5,743 bases of DNA from JBBQSU01 sp038234815 (GTDB taxonomy: Bacteria > Planctomycetota > Phycisphaerae > Tepidisphaerales > Tepidisphaeraceae). The stretch is taken from assembly GCA_038234815.1 (NCBI GenBank), contig JBBQSU010000191.1:1-5743 (forward strand), written 5' to 3'. The stretch's first letter is position 1, and the number at the start of each line of letters is the position of its first letter. The notes under the pieces were generated by a model. That model had not been told where the DNA came from, did not search any database, and saw only the letters and a program-made list of their open reading frames with translations. Positions 5,190 through 5,743 of the stretch are shown piece by piece. Made by a program: the position numbers and the translations under genes.

Positions 5190-5578
5190 TACCGACTGCC
5201 CTGGAAAACGAAATTCTGTTTTTCGCCGTCCTTGGTCCACACCAGCGAGCCGGACATGTCGCTTGAAGTAATTGATCCTTCCCAAGTCGCGGTTTCACCC
5301 TTGTCATTTCCGGCATGGACGGTGAACTTCGCGGTGCTGATTCCGCGAGTGTCCTGTTCATATTCCGCCGGCTTGAACCCCCGGGCCTTGAAAAATGCCG
5401 ACTCGAATTTGGCCGCCTTGAACGTCAGCGTGTCGTCAAAGGCCCGCCCACCCGCCCGTCGCGCGTCTTCATCGGGATTAAGCCTCACCTTCCAATTGCC
5501 TTCAAAAGGATCGCGCATAATCGACCGCGCGCCACAAAGCGGCAAGAGCATCAGCATCAGGCAGAGGAGAGTTCGCAT
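5189..5578 (-). CDS. Small exported protein of unknown function (lipocalin-like beta-rich)
   Basis: A 129-residue protein from the ATG at 5578-5576. Seen: a signal peptide (MRTLLCLMLMLLPLCGARS) with a basic residue at position 2 and a long hydrophobic core; a type I cleavage after CGA is plausible. Cys15 lies in LPLC, a poor lipobox, so a lipoprotein is less likely. The mature part starts with DPFEGNWKV and alternates short strands with glycine turns (DDTLTFKAAKFES, TATWEGSI, SGSLVWTKDG), ending NFVFQGSR. This resembles small exported hypothetical proteins with a lipocalin-like GxW opening that I associate with Planctomycetota; no function is known to me. The start is chosen because AAAGGA (5592-5587) lies eight bases before it; the ATG at 5587 overlaps that site, and the longest frame to 5650 would put residues before the signal peptide. 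It converges on the ABC ATPase gene. Confidence 0.8.
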   Translation of the reverse strand: MRTLLCLMLMLLPLCGARSIMRDPFEGNWKVRLNPDEDARRAGGRAFDDTLTFKAAKFESAFFKARGFKPAEYEQDTRGISTAKFTVHAGNDKGETATWEGSITSSDMSGSLVWTKDGEKQNFVFQGSR

Positions 5579-5633
5579 CGCCGACATCCTTTCAGTTGGA
5601 ACAACCTCGCGGGGCCAGGAGCAGCCCTCGATT

Positions 5634-5663
5634 ACTATATCGCCGCCCATTCACCCTGCTAAA
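5634..5663 (-). promoter_or_regulatory. Weak candidate promoter for the small exported protein
   Basis: On the minus strand, TTTAGC (5663-5658) and TATAGT (5639-5634) are separated by 18 bases. The -10 box matches five of six consensus positions; the -35 box is poor. The expected start near 5627 would leave a leader of about 50 bases. Beyond it, 5664-5743 shows no gene I can support. Confidence 0.3.
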
Positions 5664-5743
5664 CAAATTCCGCGTTTTGCCATTGCCGGGCCGACAATCT
5701 ATCCTAGCAGACGCGTGCTTCATCGAATGATTCATGCCAGCGG

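Noticed and set aside
5315..5662. 115-residue plus-strand open frame at the right end
   Set aside because: Antisense to the small exported protein, which has a clear signal peptide and ribosome binding site on the other strand.
1..5743. CRISPR array, tRNA or rRNA gene, insertion sequence
   Set aside because: No regularly spaced direct repeats, no cloverleaf with a recognisable T-loop, no conserved rRNA blocks and no transposase motif were seen on either strand.

Overview
The window reads as a chromosomal piece from a PVC-group bacterium, most likely Planctomycetota (Phycisphaerae-like), with Lentisphaerota or Verrucomicrobiota as alternatives. This rests on gene content: a type IV pilin-like protein with the G|FTLVELLVVIGI leader and the CASNMRQVGQ stretch typical of the large pseudopilin families of that group, next to a LacI-family regulator and a GH29 alpha-L-fucosidase. 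No rRNA or other phylogenetic marker is present, so the placement is an inference.

Layout. Positions 1-574 (minus) hold the N-terminal 191 codons of a pseudopilin that runs off the left edge. Positions 709-1740 (minus) hold a complete LacI-type repressor. Positions 1741-2652 form a large divergent control region of about 900 bases, rich in inverted repeats: a candidate operator lying on a candidate LacI-gene promoter, a perfect 30-bp palindrome, a candidate forward promoter, three back-to-back hairpins (the last of which buries a strong Shine-Dalgarno sequence), a stop-free leader reading frame, a terminator-like element and a possible dispersed repeat. Positions 2653-4029 (plus) encode a cytoplasmic-type GH29 fucosidase. 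Positions 4076-5176 (plus) encode an ABC-2-type exporter ATPase with no permease after it. Positions 5189-5578 (minus) encode a small exported beta-rich protein of unknown function, converging on the ATPase with a 12-base gap.

How the genes may work together. The simplest reading is a small sugar-responsive locus: the LacI-type protein senses a sugar or fucoside, represses its own promoter and perhaps the divergent fucosidase, and the fucosidase releases L-fucose from oligosaccharides already imported into the cytoplasm. No fucose isomerase, kinase, aldolase or sugar importer is in the window, so the pathway is not demonstrated. The ATPase lies 46 bases behind the fucosidase and could share its transcript, but its family (DrrA/CcmA-like) has no obvious link to fucose.

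The most unusual part is the leader at 1940-2415. It combines a long perfect palindrome, a hairpin whose 3' arm overlaps the 5' arm of a hairpin that masks the ribosome binding site, and a downstream terminator-like stem followed by six T. Together these look like a translational and/or transcriptional control element upstream of the fucosidase. All folds were found by eye, without energy calculation or covariation.
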